Positions 45,915-56,826 of a stretch of DNA of 64,000 nt are shown here, in pieces. Origin of the DNA: Cristatella mucedo (lineage: Eukaryota; Bryozoa; Phylactolaemata; Cristatellidae). Where the stretch lies: NCBI GenBank assembly GCA_009760855.2, contig WPIO01000115.1:788501-852500 (forward strand), in the 5' to 3' direction. The translations under genes and the position numbers were made by a program. Under the pieces are notes generated by a model. That model ran no database searches, was not told the DNA's origin, and was given only the letters and a program-made list of their open reading frames with translations. Every line of letters starts with the position of its first letter. Position 1 is the first letter of the stretch.

Positions 45915-46247
45915 TATTGGCTGAATCCGCTTCACAGCCATTGTGCCGGAAGATTTAACCATGACCTGCAGTGTATCACTGACTGAGTCAGGAGACCGAC
46001 TATTCTTGGAGCTGCAGACTACAGCTGATTGGCTGTACCTAGGCCAACAGACCCCTTCCAAGGCCACCTCAGCCAATAGCATTCATTCAGGGCTACTACA
46101 AATTGGACCCATTTGTTACTTGTTCTTTGTCCGTGTTTCCGTATTTGGATACGGTCCACGTTATGTTTGTTGGCTGCGATAATAAACTACCGTAATTTTC
46201 TCGACCATTGACTGGTTAACGGCTTCACGGCAGCACTGAGTCTCACA
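45915..46247 (+). repeat. 3' LTR of the copia element
   Basis: 333 bp, TATTGG...CTCACA. Its TATA region is altered (CTACAAATT) but AATAAA persists at 46181-46186. The terminal TG has mutated to TA. Confidence 0.95.
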
Positions 46248-46252
46248 TTCCA
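46248..46252 (+). repeat. Copia target-site duplication, right
   Basis: TTCCA, matching 42505-42509. Confidence 0.95.
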
Positions 46253-47340
46253 TTCTATGCAGACGACACTCAGTTGTACCTTTGCTTTGATCTCTCCCAG
46301 CCCTCTAACATGTTTAATTCTCTCAAGGCCCAGCCTGCATGTTTTTATGACATTCAAAAATGGATGGCAGCCAGTTTTCTATAACTAAACGATGATAAAC
46401 TTTAACTTACTAGACACGGGCAAACCCAGTGTGATTCACAAATTGAAAACGCTGCAGCTAAAAACTGGCTCTGCCAGCATATCTGCTGTCGAATCAGCTC
46501 GATATCTAGGCGTCATGTTCGATCGCGACCTGTCGTCAGACGACCATATCAGGTCCACAGTCAAATCTGCCTATTTTCAGCTTCACAACATTGGTTAAAA
46601 ATGTTTTGTTAGCAAAGGATACCACATCTAAGTTGGTTCATGCATTCGTGACATCCCGTCTCGACTTCTGCGACTCACTGCTTGCTGGCCTACCATCATG
46701 TGAGGTCAGGTGATTGCTGCTGGTGCAAAACTACCCAGCTAGGCTTGTTTGTCGTGAGCGTTTCATTTGCCACATCACAACACTTTTAGCCGACCTGCAC
46801 TCGCTAACAGTCAACCAACGCATCGACTTCAAGGTTTTGTCACTGAGTCTTAGATTACTTTATTCTTTGGCTCCAGCCTATCTCTCAGATCTAGTACCCC
46901 ACAAGCCAAGCATCGTGCCACCAGCTTTTCGGAATCTAACAGTTTACCAAAATCTTGTACAAACCTCAAATCCTTAGGTCACCGTGCTTTTAGTTCGTAT
47001 GCTGCTAATGCCCGGAACTCACTATCGACCTGCTTCACAGTATGCCCTGACTTCACCACATTTAAAACGAACTTAAAAACGCACCTGTTTAGGACAGCTT
47101 GTAGTAGGTCCCTGTGATTCGTCCTTTATGTGCTTATGCCTGCCGACACTGTGCATGCTGCAACTAACCAACACTTGCATGCTGACTTTGTGCATGTCAT
47201 CCATAACCACTTTAATCATGCTGTTTACTAAGCATGATAATACTCACCATTCAATCGCATTTCCCTTTTCAAGCGAATGTAAAACGTTTAGAAAGAGATT
47301 GGGTTCTCTAAGGGTGCTTTATATAGGAATAGGTGCGAGA
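46253..47340 (+). mobile_element. LINE A9, downstream part (after copia)
   Basis: Resumes with TTCTATGCAGACGACACTCA (YADDTQ, 46253-46272), thumb (GSASISAVESARYLGVMFDR at 46464-46523), LDFCDSLL region, LADLHSLTVNQRIDFKVLSL (46782-46841), then 3' UTR and a hairpin remnant ending near 47330. Many stops. No clean TTA tail. Confidence 0.92.
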
Positions 47341-47414
47341 GAGTGGACAAAATCTTACTGGAGTAATAAACACTTTATATTCTATCCACTGACCTCATCT
47401 CATTTTGAAATACA

Positions 47415-47600
47415 AATTTCAGCATGTTGACCATAAGCATGTCACCCCGAAGTTTGTTATGGTTGTTGTCATCGAGCATTTTAGAGCTAACTAATCGATC
47501 TTGCTTACCTTGCAGCAAATACGAGGTGCCCAAACAGAGATTGAGTTCTCCGAGGGCGCTAGATCAAGTGTAGTGTTGTAGTTACTCTTATTATTGTACA
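47415..47600 (+). mobile_element. LINE A10, 3'-terminal fragment
   Basis: CATGTTGACCATAAGCATGT, GCAGCAAATACGAGGTGCCC and TTGAGTTCTCCGAGGGCGCT, then a TTATTATTG tail. About 185 bp. Confidence 0.8.
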
Positions 47601-48732
47601 ATCGAATGCGCCTACTAGGCACATGAAAGAGATGATTCAAATAAAAAGTAATTTTTTCGATTGAAACAGCACTTGAGGTGCGTTTTTATTTTACCCGATA
47701 CTCATGCCAGCTTTTTGAGCAGCCGTATATATACTAAAAAGAATCTGACTGTTTCTCATCAAGCACTTTTAGATTAAAAGCCTTAACACATCAGAGGAAC
47801 GGGAAACTAGATTCCGAAATTTCCATTATTGCTAGTAAAACACTAATAACTTTGAATTTTCCTAATAATATGCTCTAACATAAAATAAGTAAATATAAAT
47901 ACAGTGATAAAACATAATACTAAAACTTGCAAAAGGAGAGTTTGCAAAAATATTTTTAAGTAAAAATGCCGACCTCTCAAACAGAGGTGGAAGAGTGTCA
48001 CATTTTAAATTATTGAAAATATTCATTATTATTAGTGGTTTAATCCTACGTAACACAATGGCCATGGTTTAAAGTAGGCACATACAAAACTAATTGATTT
48101 TAGGTCTTTTAGTACTTTTCTAATTATTCTGCAAATGAAGTTACGAACTTGACAAGCACTTTTTTTTACTGATTTTACAAAGGCTTTTTGTGACGGACAA
48201 TAGGAAAAATTCATTAGGCCATAAAAAGTAGACCCGATTTGGAATGGACTAAAGCATGTCGTTTTGATGAATATCGATGTACCATGTTTCCAAAATTTTT
48301 TGCATGACACACAGCAGAAATAAAATAAGTACGAAAGATTTCCCGTGAAAATTATAGCCTGCGTTTTAGTTTTGCATTCGCCCTAGTAAACGTTCCCATA
48401 TTTGTTCGTGTCTGCTTTGCGAATTAACATGTGCTTGATTCACTAGACTTTTACAGCCAGAAGTCCTACTAAGAGGTGGCTAAAAGTGTCTTCGCATTTT
48501 CATGAGGCAGCTGGACCTAATCTTGGCAATTCGTTGATTTTTGCAGACCTGACATTTACCATTTCTCATATTCTCTCAAAGCTCGTCGCAAAGCATCTGG
48601 ATATAGATTTGGTTACCTTCTGATACTTTACAAACAAACTAAAAATATCATAAAACTATTTGATTTGGTTTTAGCAATGTACTTTTATTGATCTCCTGCT
48701 TTCCCTTAACAGATGTCCAAATGCACCAATCC
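47601..48732. other. Spacer, nothing recognised
   Basis: AT-rich. Short frames only; the 92-codon frame at 48310-48032 (-) has no recognisable domain. Confidence 0.5.
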
Positions 48733-48898
48733 ACAAGCCTTCAAGGCTACAAGGTGACAAGGTGACAAGGCGACAAAGCAACGAGGCTACTAGGCGATAA
48801 GGCCACAAAGCCACAGGGCCACAATGCCACAAGGCGACAAGGCCACAAGGTCACATAGCCACAAGGCCACAATGCCGAAAGGGTGCAAAGGTTAAGTT
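48733..48898 (+). repeat. 9-bp minisatellite (GCCACAAGG)n
   Basis: About 18 degenerate units such as GCCACAAGG, GCGACAAGG, GCTACTAGG and GCCACAATG. Regular 9-bp phase throughout. On one strand it would encode a three-residue repeat but is not part of an open gene. Confidence 0.92.
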
Positions 48899-49150
48899 GG
48901 TTTTGGTCAATACTTCTCTATAGCACACTGAAATCCTAAGCGGCTTTTGGTAAGCATGCGGTAGCCACAAGAATTTATCTCACTCACTTGAGTGCAAGTG
49001 AGAAGCAAAGCTCAGTCAGGATGGCAGTCTAAGAAGTAATAAGCTTGAAGTACTAGCTCAGAGCGGCTGGGTAGGCTGGGCCCACTCGGTTGCCACATAA
49101 TTGACGTCATTGCAAAAAAATTTCAGACTTGGGTTTTATAATCTAGCACC
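48899..49150 (-). mobile_element. LINE B13, 3' fragment
   Basis: TATAGCACACTGAAATCCTA, AGCGGCTTTTGGTAAGCATG and CGGTAGCCACAAGAATTTAT match the family B terminus. Continues weakly to GACTTGGGTTTTATAATCTA. Diverged. Confidence 0.7.
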
Positions 49151-49397
49151 TGCCAAGCAAGCTAAAGCTTATGTCGTCTATGGCATTAAAGCGTACCAAT
49201 GGGAACCAACATGATTATCTGTAAGCCTAAGCTACAATGTTTGCAGTGTAAACACACACTTTTAGCATAATAGTAGTTTGAAAATCTTAACTTCAAAGTA
49301 ATCCTAACGAAAAATTATTAGTGACTTAGTGCCTGAGGGTTGCTGATTCGGTCGGTTCCTAATTTATTATTCCTTGCAGACAAAGTTCCAATAGGCA
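49151..49397. other. Spacer, nothing recognised
   Basis: No supported feature. Confidence 0.4.
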
Positions 49398-49505
49398 TTT
49401 AATAATAATAAACATGATGATACTGCACTTGATAAAGCGCCCGCAAAGAAATTAATCTCTTTCTATGTGCTCTAAATTTGCTGCCAAAGGAAATGCAATT
49501 TGAAG
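49398..49505 (-). mobile_element. LINE A11, 3'-terminal fragment
   Basis: AATAATAATAAACATGATGA tail, then TTGATAAAGCGCCCGCAAAG and AATCTCTTTCTATGTGCTCT: the terminal hairpin with its loop. Confidence 0.85.
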
Positions 49506-49839
49506 CAGTTTGATGTTGCAGAATGAAAAAAATATATTCTGACGTCTCTCGATCTATAGCAATTGAGGAGCTAAACAATTACTTCACTTAATAAAGTAAA
49601 ATTATGAATATCAGTTCTACTGTTATTCCTTTGTAACTCCCTTAATAATTTTTTACACGTCATCTTAACTAAAAACCCGATTTGTTTAGACTCGCTTTTG
49701 ACTACTGGAGCTACCTTTATTCGCTTGGCATCTTAAACTTTCAGCAATAGACGCATTCACCTCACCTTTAACTCAAACGAACTTCCCTTTCTAATTTCAG
49801 ACGGCTGAGATTGCTCTGCTATGATAGTAAAAATAATAT
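49506..49839. other. Spacer, nothing recognised
   Basis: Unique-looking AT-rich DNA between two LINE A insertions. Confidence 0.4.
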
Positions 49840-51035
49840 TAATAATAATACACTTAATAAAGCGCCCTCAGAGAACTTAATCTCTTTCTAGGCGCTTTAC
49901 ATTTGCTGCAAAGGGAAATGCAATTGAATGGTGAGTAAAAACTTGTTGAAAAACAAAAACAATGAAGAATATGGTTAGGGGTGACATGCACAGGGTAAGC
50001 ATGCAAATTTTTTTAGTGGCAGCATGCACAGTGTCAGCAGGCAAAACGACATGAAGGAATAATCAAAGGTAACCACTAAATGCTGTCCTAAATAGGTGTG
50101 TTTTTAAGTCCTTTTTAAATGTGCTCAAGTTAGCGGATGTTCTGACGCAAGTCAGGAGGGAGTTCCAGGCTTTGGCAGCATACGAAATAGATGCAGGGTC
50201 TTCAAACGACTTGAGGTTTGTATGAGGTGTTGGGAAATGGATGGATTTCAAAAGTGGCTAGTGCGATGCTTGTTCTGGCAGGGAAGTAGATCTGAGAGAT
50301 GAGCAGAAGCCAGAGAATGGAGTTTCCTAAAAGAGAGCGATGAAACCAAAAAATCACTGTGTTGCTCGACTGGTAGCCAGTGCAGGTCGGAGAGAAGTGG
50401 AGTAATGTGGCAACTGTGACGCTCACGACAGGCAAGCCTAGCTGCAGAGTTTTGCGCCATCTACAATCGCCTGATAGCACATGCCGGTAGGCGAGCTAGC
50501 AGTGAGTTGCAGAAGTCGAGACGGGATGTCACGAATGCATGGACCAACTTGGGCGTGGTATTCTTATCTAAACAAGCCCGAATCTTAGCAATGTTTTGAA
50601 GCTGAAAATAGGCAGATTTCACCGTGGAGCTGATATGCTAGTCTCGTCTCGTCTCTCTCGAGAGGTCGCTTGGGAATATGACACCTAGATTTCGATCCGA
50701 TGCAACAGGAGATATGCTAGCAGAGCCAATTTTGAGAGTCAGCCTTTCCAATCTTTGAATCACACTGGGTTTGCAGATAACTAGTAAGTTAGTTGTATCA
50801 TATTTTAGTTTTAGAAAATTGGCTGCAATCCATGTGCGGGTGTCATCAATGCATGCAGCAAGTGAATTGAGAGAGTTTGAGGTGCTCGAAGGCTGGGAGG
50901 AATCAAAGCAAAGGTACAATTGAGTGTCATCCGCATAGAAGTAAAAGCCTAGATTGTGCTTGGCAGTCACATCAGCAACAGGGAGTGTATAAACTCTGAA
51001 AAGAAACAGTCCTAGCACGGAGCCTATGCACGATT
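49840..51035 (-). mobile_element. LINE A12, well-preserved 3' half
   Basis: Tail AATAATATTAATAATAATAC, then the best-preserved terminal hairpin (49857-49900: AAAGCGCC pairs with GGCGCTTT; inner AGAGA/TCTCT). The reverse-strand frame 51051-50638 encodes [40 protein letters not shown] (YADD intact) and WIAANFLKLKYDTTNLLV; the C-terminus follows in shifted frames. Truncated at the PQGSVLGP motif. Confidence 0.95.
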
Positions 51036-52489
51036 TAGTGCATGCTACCAATTAACGAATATTCAAGAGCTCTGAGGGTCTTCGTTTGAGTGCTTTTGCA
51101 AGCTGCCCCAATTAAGATACAAAGAAAATCCTTCACTTTAGGTAATCGATTCGCCTATTGGCCTTTTTGAAGTACGTTGATATACTATTGAATCGTTTAG
51201 AGAGCTGTGAAAACTGGATATTTTAGTACCGGTTGAATTTCAAGATAACTTGGAGTTTGTTTCTTGCATACTTTGGCAGCGTTAAGTATGTCTAGGTCTT
51301 ATGTGATTTAAATTCTTCTCCTAGAATTAAACCAAGCGCTTGTCATCAATACTTGTTCATTGGTTTTCTTGGTGAGTTTTTTGAAGAGTCTGATTTAATA
51401 AATATGGGGCCGTGAGTTCATGTACCCCTGGAATCTACTAATTCCTTTTATTTAAGCCAAGGGGAAATGTCAAAGTAAAGTGTCTGGAAACTGACCAAGT
51501 TCTCATAAGGCGCCATGCAAAGATGTTATTATTAATATTACTGCAAGCTGCTTAGGATTTTAATGTACTGTATAATACTATCCTGTGTAAACCCACTTTG
51601 TCTCTGTAGCTTAGTAGAATACCAGACAAAGAGACATACCTTACATTACATGTCATGAGCATTATCAATGCAGACTGAGTTACAAATTTAATCCAACCAA
51701 GTTTTCATGTTTCAATTACCCAAATTAGTATAATTTTTTTCTTACAGGATGTAATATATATGCGATTATTATCCAAATAGTGTAGCTTTTATGAAGGCAC
51801 GTTTGGTATGTCTCTATATTGACTCCTTCGTAGAAGCTATGCAGCTTTTGTGAATATTGGTTTTATATTAAAGTGAAACTCACCAGTTTTTGGCTTTAAT
51901 TTTGATTTTGCAGTATTTTCCAATAAAAAACCATGACCTGAGACTTTAAGAAAATATACCGTAGATAATAATTAATCGTCATTACTAATTTCTATAGGTT
52001 ACAAGGTCAAACTGAATGTTATATAGAAACATTTTTATAAAAGAAATTATTTTTAGTAACGTATGTGATATCTTCAGCTGTAAAATTCAGAGCTTAAGAC
52101 GTCAAATCGGCTATGAAAAGTTACTTTAAATCATCATTTACAAAGAAAGACTCAATTACTGCCCTTAGAATGGAAATAAGATCAGAGAAATCGGAGACAA
52201 AGGCGGATTTCGGTTTGCACGACGCTACATAGATTACTTGCAGCCGGAAAATATAACTCGGCCGCCAGTGTGATATATGATGATACGGCCGCAGGCAGAA
52301 AGGGTTAGCATGTCCGTAGGTGTGTATATTATTACGGGCTATGGTAAAAACAAACAGATAAGATTAAACGATTTGATTCAAGCAGGTCTTAGCTGTAGGG
52401 CTTTCGTACAAAATAATCTGGAGAACTTTTATTTTGTGATGCGAATTGTACAACGGAAAAGAAACGATAGAAGTGCTTGGTTTCTTGAG
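51036..52489. other. 1.4-kb spacer, nothing recognised
   Basis: AT-rich. A 114-codon ATG frame (52277-52621) lacks a recognisable domain and its second half overlaps a LINE B fragment, so it is not called as a gene. Confidence 0.5.
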
Positions 52490-52600
52490 GCGAGAATGTG
52501 TGTGCATGTTTGCATACGCAGTACGCATACGGTAGCTAACAATCTTCATCTAGCGAAACAAAGTGGTGGCGGGAAGCATAGCTGTGTAAAGAGGACATTC
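52490..52600 (-). mobile_element. LINE B 3' scrap
   Basis: GCATACGGTAGCTAACAATC and AGCGAAACAAAGTGGTGGCG align with 53135-53195 of B11. Confidence 0.6.
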
Positions 52601-52659
52601 TTGAAAGTGATTAAAATGTAGGTCGCCGCACAGGTTAGCTAAAACCGTACGTCATTTTC

Positions 52660-53010
52660 GGGTCATGACACCTAGATTATGTGCAGATTCAACAGTTGAT
52701 ATGCCTGTAGAGCCAATTTTGAGCATTAGCCTTTTCAATTTCTGAATCACACTTATGTTGCCCACGCCTGGAAAGTCTTATTATCATTTCATTTTAAAGA
52801 ATGTGTTTTCGTTCATTTGGGGATGTCATCAATAAATGCAGAGGAAGTTTAGAGAATTGAAGGCGCTGGAAGATTAAGGGGATGAAAGCAAAGGTACAAA
52901 TAAGTGTCATCTGCAAAGACGTAAAAGCCTAGATTGAGGTCGGAAATCACACCAGCACGAGGACAGTTAAAACCATGAAAAGAGCCGAACCAAGCACTGA
53001 GCGCTTAGGT
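52660..53010 (-). mobile_element. LINE A13, RT fragment
   Basis: Reverse strand: GFHVY-type YADD region near 52905-52925 (GTCATCTGCAAAGACGTAAA), AANFLK region near 52800, GSTGISTVESA region near 52690-52720. Bounded by B elements on both sides. Confidence 0.8.
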
Positions 53011-53039
53011 AGCCTTTATTTCAGAGGCACTAATGAAAT

Positions 53040-53525
53040 GCATTTCCGCCTCTAAATCCAAAAAGTCACAAAAACTACGTGGATTTTACTGTGGAGAGTT
53101 TTGTATAGCACACTCACAGCCTAAGCGGCATTCAGTATGCATTCCGTAGCCAGCAGACTTCGTCTCAGGAAACAAAGAGAAAGTGGGAAGCATAGCAAAT
53201 TCAGGAGAGCAGTTGAGGTAGTGAGTAGCTTGAAAGTTGCAGCCCAGGAACGTAAAAAAGGGTGAGCCCCAGTCGGCAGCAGGAGAGTAGTTGTCGTTTT
53301 CTAAGAAGTGTGGAATCAATTTCCACAGTTTGTGGCCTGCAGAGCTAAAGCTTCTGACGGTGAAGGTCTTAAAGCACAGGAATGAAACAGCTAATTTATT
53401 GTCCATGCAGGACCTGAGGGCACCAAGCGGTTGAAAATGGTGCAGCAGTTCAGCTGGTTAAGAAGCAGCCGTGGAGGGACTTGAGGATCAGCATAAGAAT
53501 TTTGCTATGTATCATCAATCAGAAA
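53040..53525 (-). mobile_element. LINE B11, 3' fragment
   Basis: Terminal AGTTTTGTATAGCACACTCA, GCATTCCGTAGCCAGCAGAC, then the reverse-strand frame 53406-53086 with DNKLAVSFLCFKTFTVRSFS and AGHKLWKLIPHFL, the LINE B C-terminus. Truncated in the LLHQ region near 53450-53525. Confidence 0.9.
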
Positions 53526-53579
53526 ACATATAAACTAGCACTTTTAGAGAATTAGACGCTTGCTTAAATCTCTGAGACT

Positions 53580-55525
53580 TCAAGACTAGACGATCGCTTC
53601 TCTAGATTCATTGTGCAGAAGATATCCAATATCTGGGAGTCCATCCTTGCGATGACAAATTTTCCCTAAGAAGCTGTTCCCCGATTCCTGGCTGCACCTC
53701 AACGTCTACATTTAAGCAGATCACTAGTGATCTCGTCCTGAAGTTCGTATCTCAATCAAAGAAGACAAAAAGTCCTCTATACCCTTTTCCCACTCTCCTG
53801 CTCCTACCTTACGTTGATCTGCTGCTGCCATGTAAAACAAACATCATTATTATGTAATTAGCCTCAGGTCATGCCCCAGCATCTTTCAAAAAGCTATAGT
53901 CAGGCCACTTCTCAAGAAAGCGACACTGCACCAAGAGAACTTGAGCAACAACCACCCATTCTCTCTTCTATCATTACTATCAAAGACACTGGAACGGGTC
54001 GTGGCAGACCAGCTGAACTCATATATTGAAACTTCAAACCTGGCTAGTGAGTTCCAGTCAGGCTATAGAGCTAGACCTACCACAGAGACAGCATTGCTTG
54101 GAGTGTACAAAGACCTATTTAGGATTGCAGATATAGGCAGAGTGTCTCTGCTTGTTTTGCTTGATGTTTCGGAAGCTGTTGATACTGTCGATCACCAAGT
54201 TCTTCTAGAGCGCCTCTTATCTCGCCTTGCTCATAACTAGCACTGCTCTGCAAGGGTTCAAGTCATACCTCAGTGGGAGACTCCAGAGTATTGACGTGAA
54301 TGGAGAAAGACGGTCCAAGGTACCTCTGAAATACTGGGTACAATATGCTCCGTGCTTGGTCCAGGTCTTTTCACGGTTTATACTCTCCCTCTTGCTAATG
54401 TGATTGCCCAGCACAATCTAGGCGTTCACTTTTATTCCGATGACACTCAGTTGTAGTTTTTCTTTGATCCCTCCCAACCTTCAAGCACCTCGAATTCTCT
54501 CAACTCACTTGCCTCATGTATTATTCACATTCCCACAGAGATGGCAGCAAATTTTGTAAAACCAGACAATGATAAAACTAACTTATTTTTTATCATCAAA
54601 CCCAGTCTGATTATGAAATTTGACAGGCTGACCATTAAAATTGGCTCTACCAGCACATCTCCAGCTTAATAAGCTCGAAGTTCAAGTGCCATTTTCCAAA
54701 GTGATCTCTCGTTAGACGACCTTATCAGCTCCACAATCAAGTATGCCTACTTTCAGCTACATAATATCGCTAAAATTCGGGCGTTTTTAGATAAGCATAC
54801 CACGTCAAAGTGGGTTGATGCATTTGTGAAAACTCGTCTTGACTTCTGTTACTCACTTCCTGCTCGTCTACCAGCAAGTGCAATCAGGTGATTTCAGGGG
54901 GTGCAAATCTCCCCAGCTAGGCTTGTCTGTCGTGAGTGTCGTTGTTGCCATATCACGCCTCTTCTCGCCGACCTGCAGTGGCTCCCAGTCATGGAACACA
55001 GTGACTTTGAGGTTTCATCACTCACTTTTGGGAAACTTTAATCTCTTGCCACCACTTATCTCTCTGATCTACTTCCCTTCCAGAAGAAGCATCGCCAATT
55101 TTTGGAATCCAACAGTTTCCCAACACCTCGTACAAACCTCAAATCGTTTGGAGACCTTGCATCTAGTTTGCATGCTGCCAAAGCCTGGAACTCCCTCCCG
55201 ACTTGCATCAAAACATTCATTGACTAGAGCACATTTAAAAATAACTTAGGAGCGCACCTATTTAAGACAGCATTTAGTGGGTTCCTCTGATTAGTCTTTC
55301 ATGTGGTTATGCGTGCTGAAACTGTGCATGCTGCCACTAACCACATTTGCATGATGACCCTATGCATGTCACCCTTGACCAAGTTATTCATGTTGTTTAT
55401 CAAGCATGCTATTACTCACCATTTAATTGCGTTTCCCATTTGCAGCAAATGTAAAGCACCTATAAAGAGATTTATTTCCACGTGGGCCCTCAATCAAGTG
55501 CAATAATACCAATAATATTATTATA
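53580..55525 (+). mobile_element. LINE A14, longest continuous A copy
   Basis: Linker from 53580 (RFIVQKISNIWESI-type frame, LVLKFVSQSKKT), RT: SNNHPFSLLSLLSKTLERVV (53941 on), SNLASEFQSGYRARPTTETA, LDVSEAVDTVDHQVLLERLL (first catalytic Asp present), [24 protein letters not shown] near 54428-54455 (Tyr-Ser-Asp-Asp, Ala changed to Ser), thumb, LADLQWLPVMEHSDFEV near 54965, 3' UTR, hairpin remnant near 55450-55500 and a CAATAATATTATT tail. About ten frameshifts and stops. Confidence 0.93.
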
Positions 55526-55529
55526 GCCT

Positions 55530-56500
55530 TGCACCCAAATTAATAGCCAGCTGTAGTGGTCTAGTTGCTTTCTTCGGTAGCCCAGCCAAGACAGAATCGA
55601 AATATTCAAGCTGAGACAGAACTAAGGACCTAGCTAAATATCTTGCAAGCGACTATGGAATATAGTACTTAATGTTAGATAGAGATCGGACGTGATGGCT
55701 GGCTGTAGAAGCTATCTTCTGAACGAAGCTTTTGAAAAGTAGGCAGCAGTCGAAAGCGACACCTACATTTCGAGCTCGTGGTGTTGGTCGTACAAGAGAA
55801 TCCCCTTTTCAAAGAACAAAGATTTTAATCCAGCCACACGCTTAGGGTGTCCTATGAGCAGAGGTTCGGTTTTTATCGCCTTTAGTTTCAAGAATTATTC
55901 CAAAATCCTGGATCAAATATCGGTAAGGCAAACATTCATTTTATCAGTTGCTGCAACGAATTCCGACGGTTTGAATGACAAATTCAGCTGAGTATCTTTA
56001 GCGTAAAAGTGACATCCTATTCCACGGAGCTTAATCAATCTTTCTAGAGGTTGAGTATAAATTAAGAGCAGCAAGGGACTTAGTACAGATCCTTGAGGGA
56101 CTCCATAGGTGACAGGTCTCGTGTGTGTGACCTGATCCCGACACGAAAAGGATTGAACACGATCAAAAGTACGACTTAAACGGTGCCAGTACCTCGTGTG
56201 CCAGAACGATCGTGACTCTCAATCGGTCAAGTAAACATCATGATCTATGGTGTTGAAGACAGCTGATAGATCTAGTAGGGCTAGGGCAGTGACACTCTCT
56301 TCATCGTTTCCACGCAACTTGAAATGTTATCGTTAACACGGAGGAGGGCAGTTTCAGTGAAGTGCTGCCTATTGAATCCTCATTGAAATGGTTCTGAGAT
56401 TCCATTCTTCTCAAATTGTTCAACCAGCTACTTAACAGCAATTTTTGATAAAGGAAATTCCTATCAATATTCAACTCAGTGCCACTAGTGGGCTAATAGA
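55530..56500 (-). mobile_element. LINE B12, RT fragment, 3'-truncated
   Basis: Reverse strand reads FRGSMRRQHFTETALLRVNDNIS-like near 56330-56380, LLDLSAVFNTIDHDVYLTD near 56230-56290, TRPVTYGVPQGSVLSPLLLL (56060-56120), CHFYAKDTQLNLSFKPS (catalytic DD is Lys-Asp) near 55965-56020, LKLKAIKTEPLLIGHP near 55845-55900, then the thumb. Sits downstream of Kunitz gene 2 and is absent from unit 1. Confidence 0.85.
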
Positions 56501-56748
56501 GACAATACTCCATTCGCTCGGCATCCATTCAAATCTGAATTTTCATATCTCGCTCTGAAACCATAATTTCTAAACTGCACAGAGTGGCAATCAAGTCTCG
56601 TAACTAATGAACAAGGAATCTTATTAATTCAACATTGCTAATTATAATTAACCATATTTAGCATCTCCTGAAGCCTAGGCAATCGTACTCATCAATTGCG
56701 ATGAAAGTATCTGCACGAAATCAAACAGTGGCTTTCAATGGTCAATCT

Positions 56749-56754
56749 TTTATT
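56749..56754 (-). terminator. Polyadenylation signal of Kunitz gene 2
   Basis: AATAAA on the reverse strand, 73 bp after the stop; aligned with 3602-3607 of gene 1. Confidence 0.7.
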
Positions 56755-56826
56755 TTGTTGCTATTGAGCAGTCGTACAAAGCTCAATGGGCTGACAATGA
56801 GCCTTTGGATACGTAGTCTTGTTTTT

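Larger units (their letters stand above)
42510..46247 (+). mobile_element. Ty1/copia retrotransposon, non-autonomous, nested in LINE A9
   Basis: 3738 bp: 333-bp LTRs starting TG (TA in the 3' copy) and ending CA, primer site, gag, protease, integrase N-terminus, partial RT, RNase H and a polypurine tract. Order PR-IN-RT-RH is the copia order. Two internal deletions (integrase catalytic core near 44345-44395; RT palm near 44850-44900), two frameshifts and several stops make it inactive. The 5-bp duplication shows a true integrase-mediated insertion. Confidence 0.97.

Noticed and set aside
48733-48898. CRISPR array
   Set aside because: The 9-bp repeat has no spacers and the genome is eukaryotic.
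52277-52621. 114-codon ATG frame
   Set aside because: The second half overlaps a reverse-strand LINE B fragment, there is no domain or splice context, and composition matches the background.
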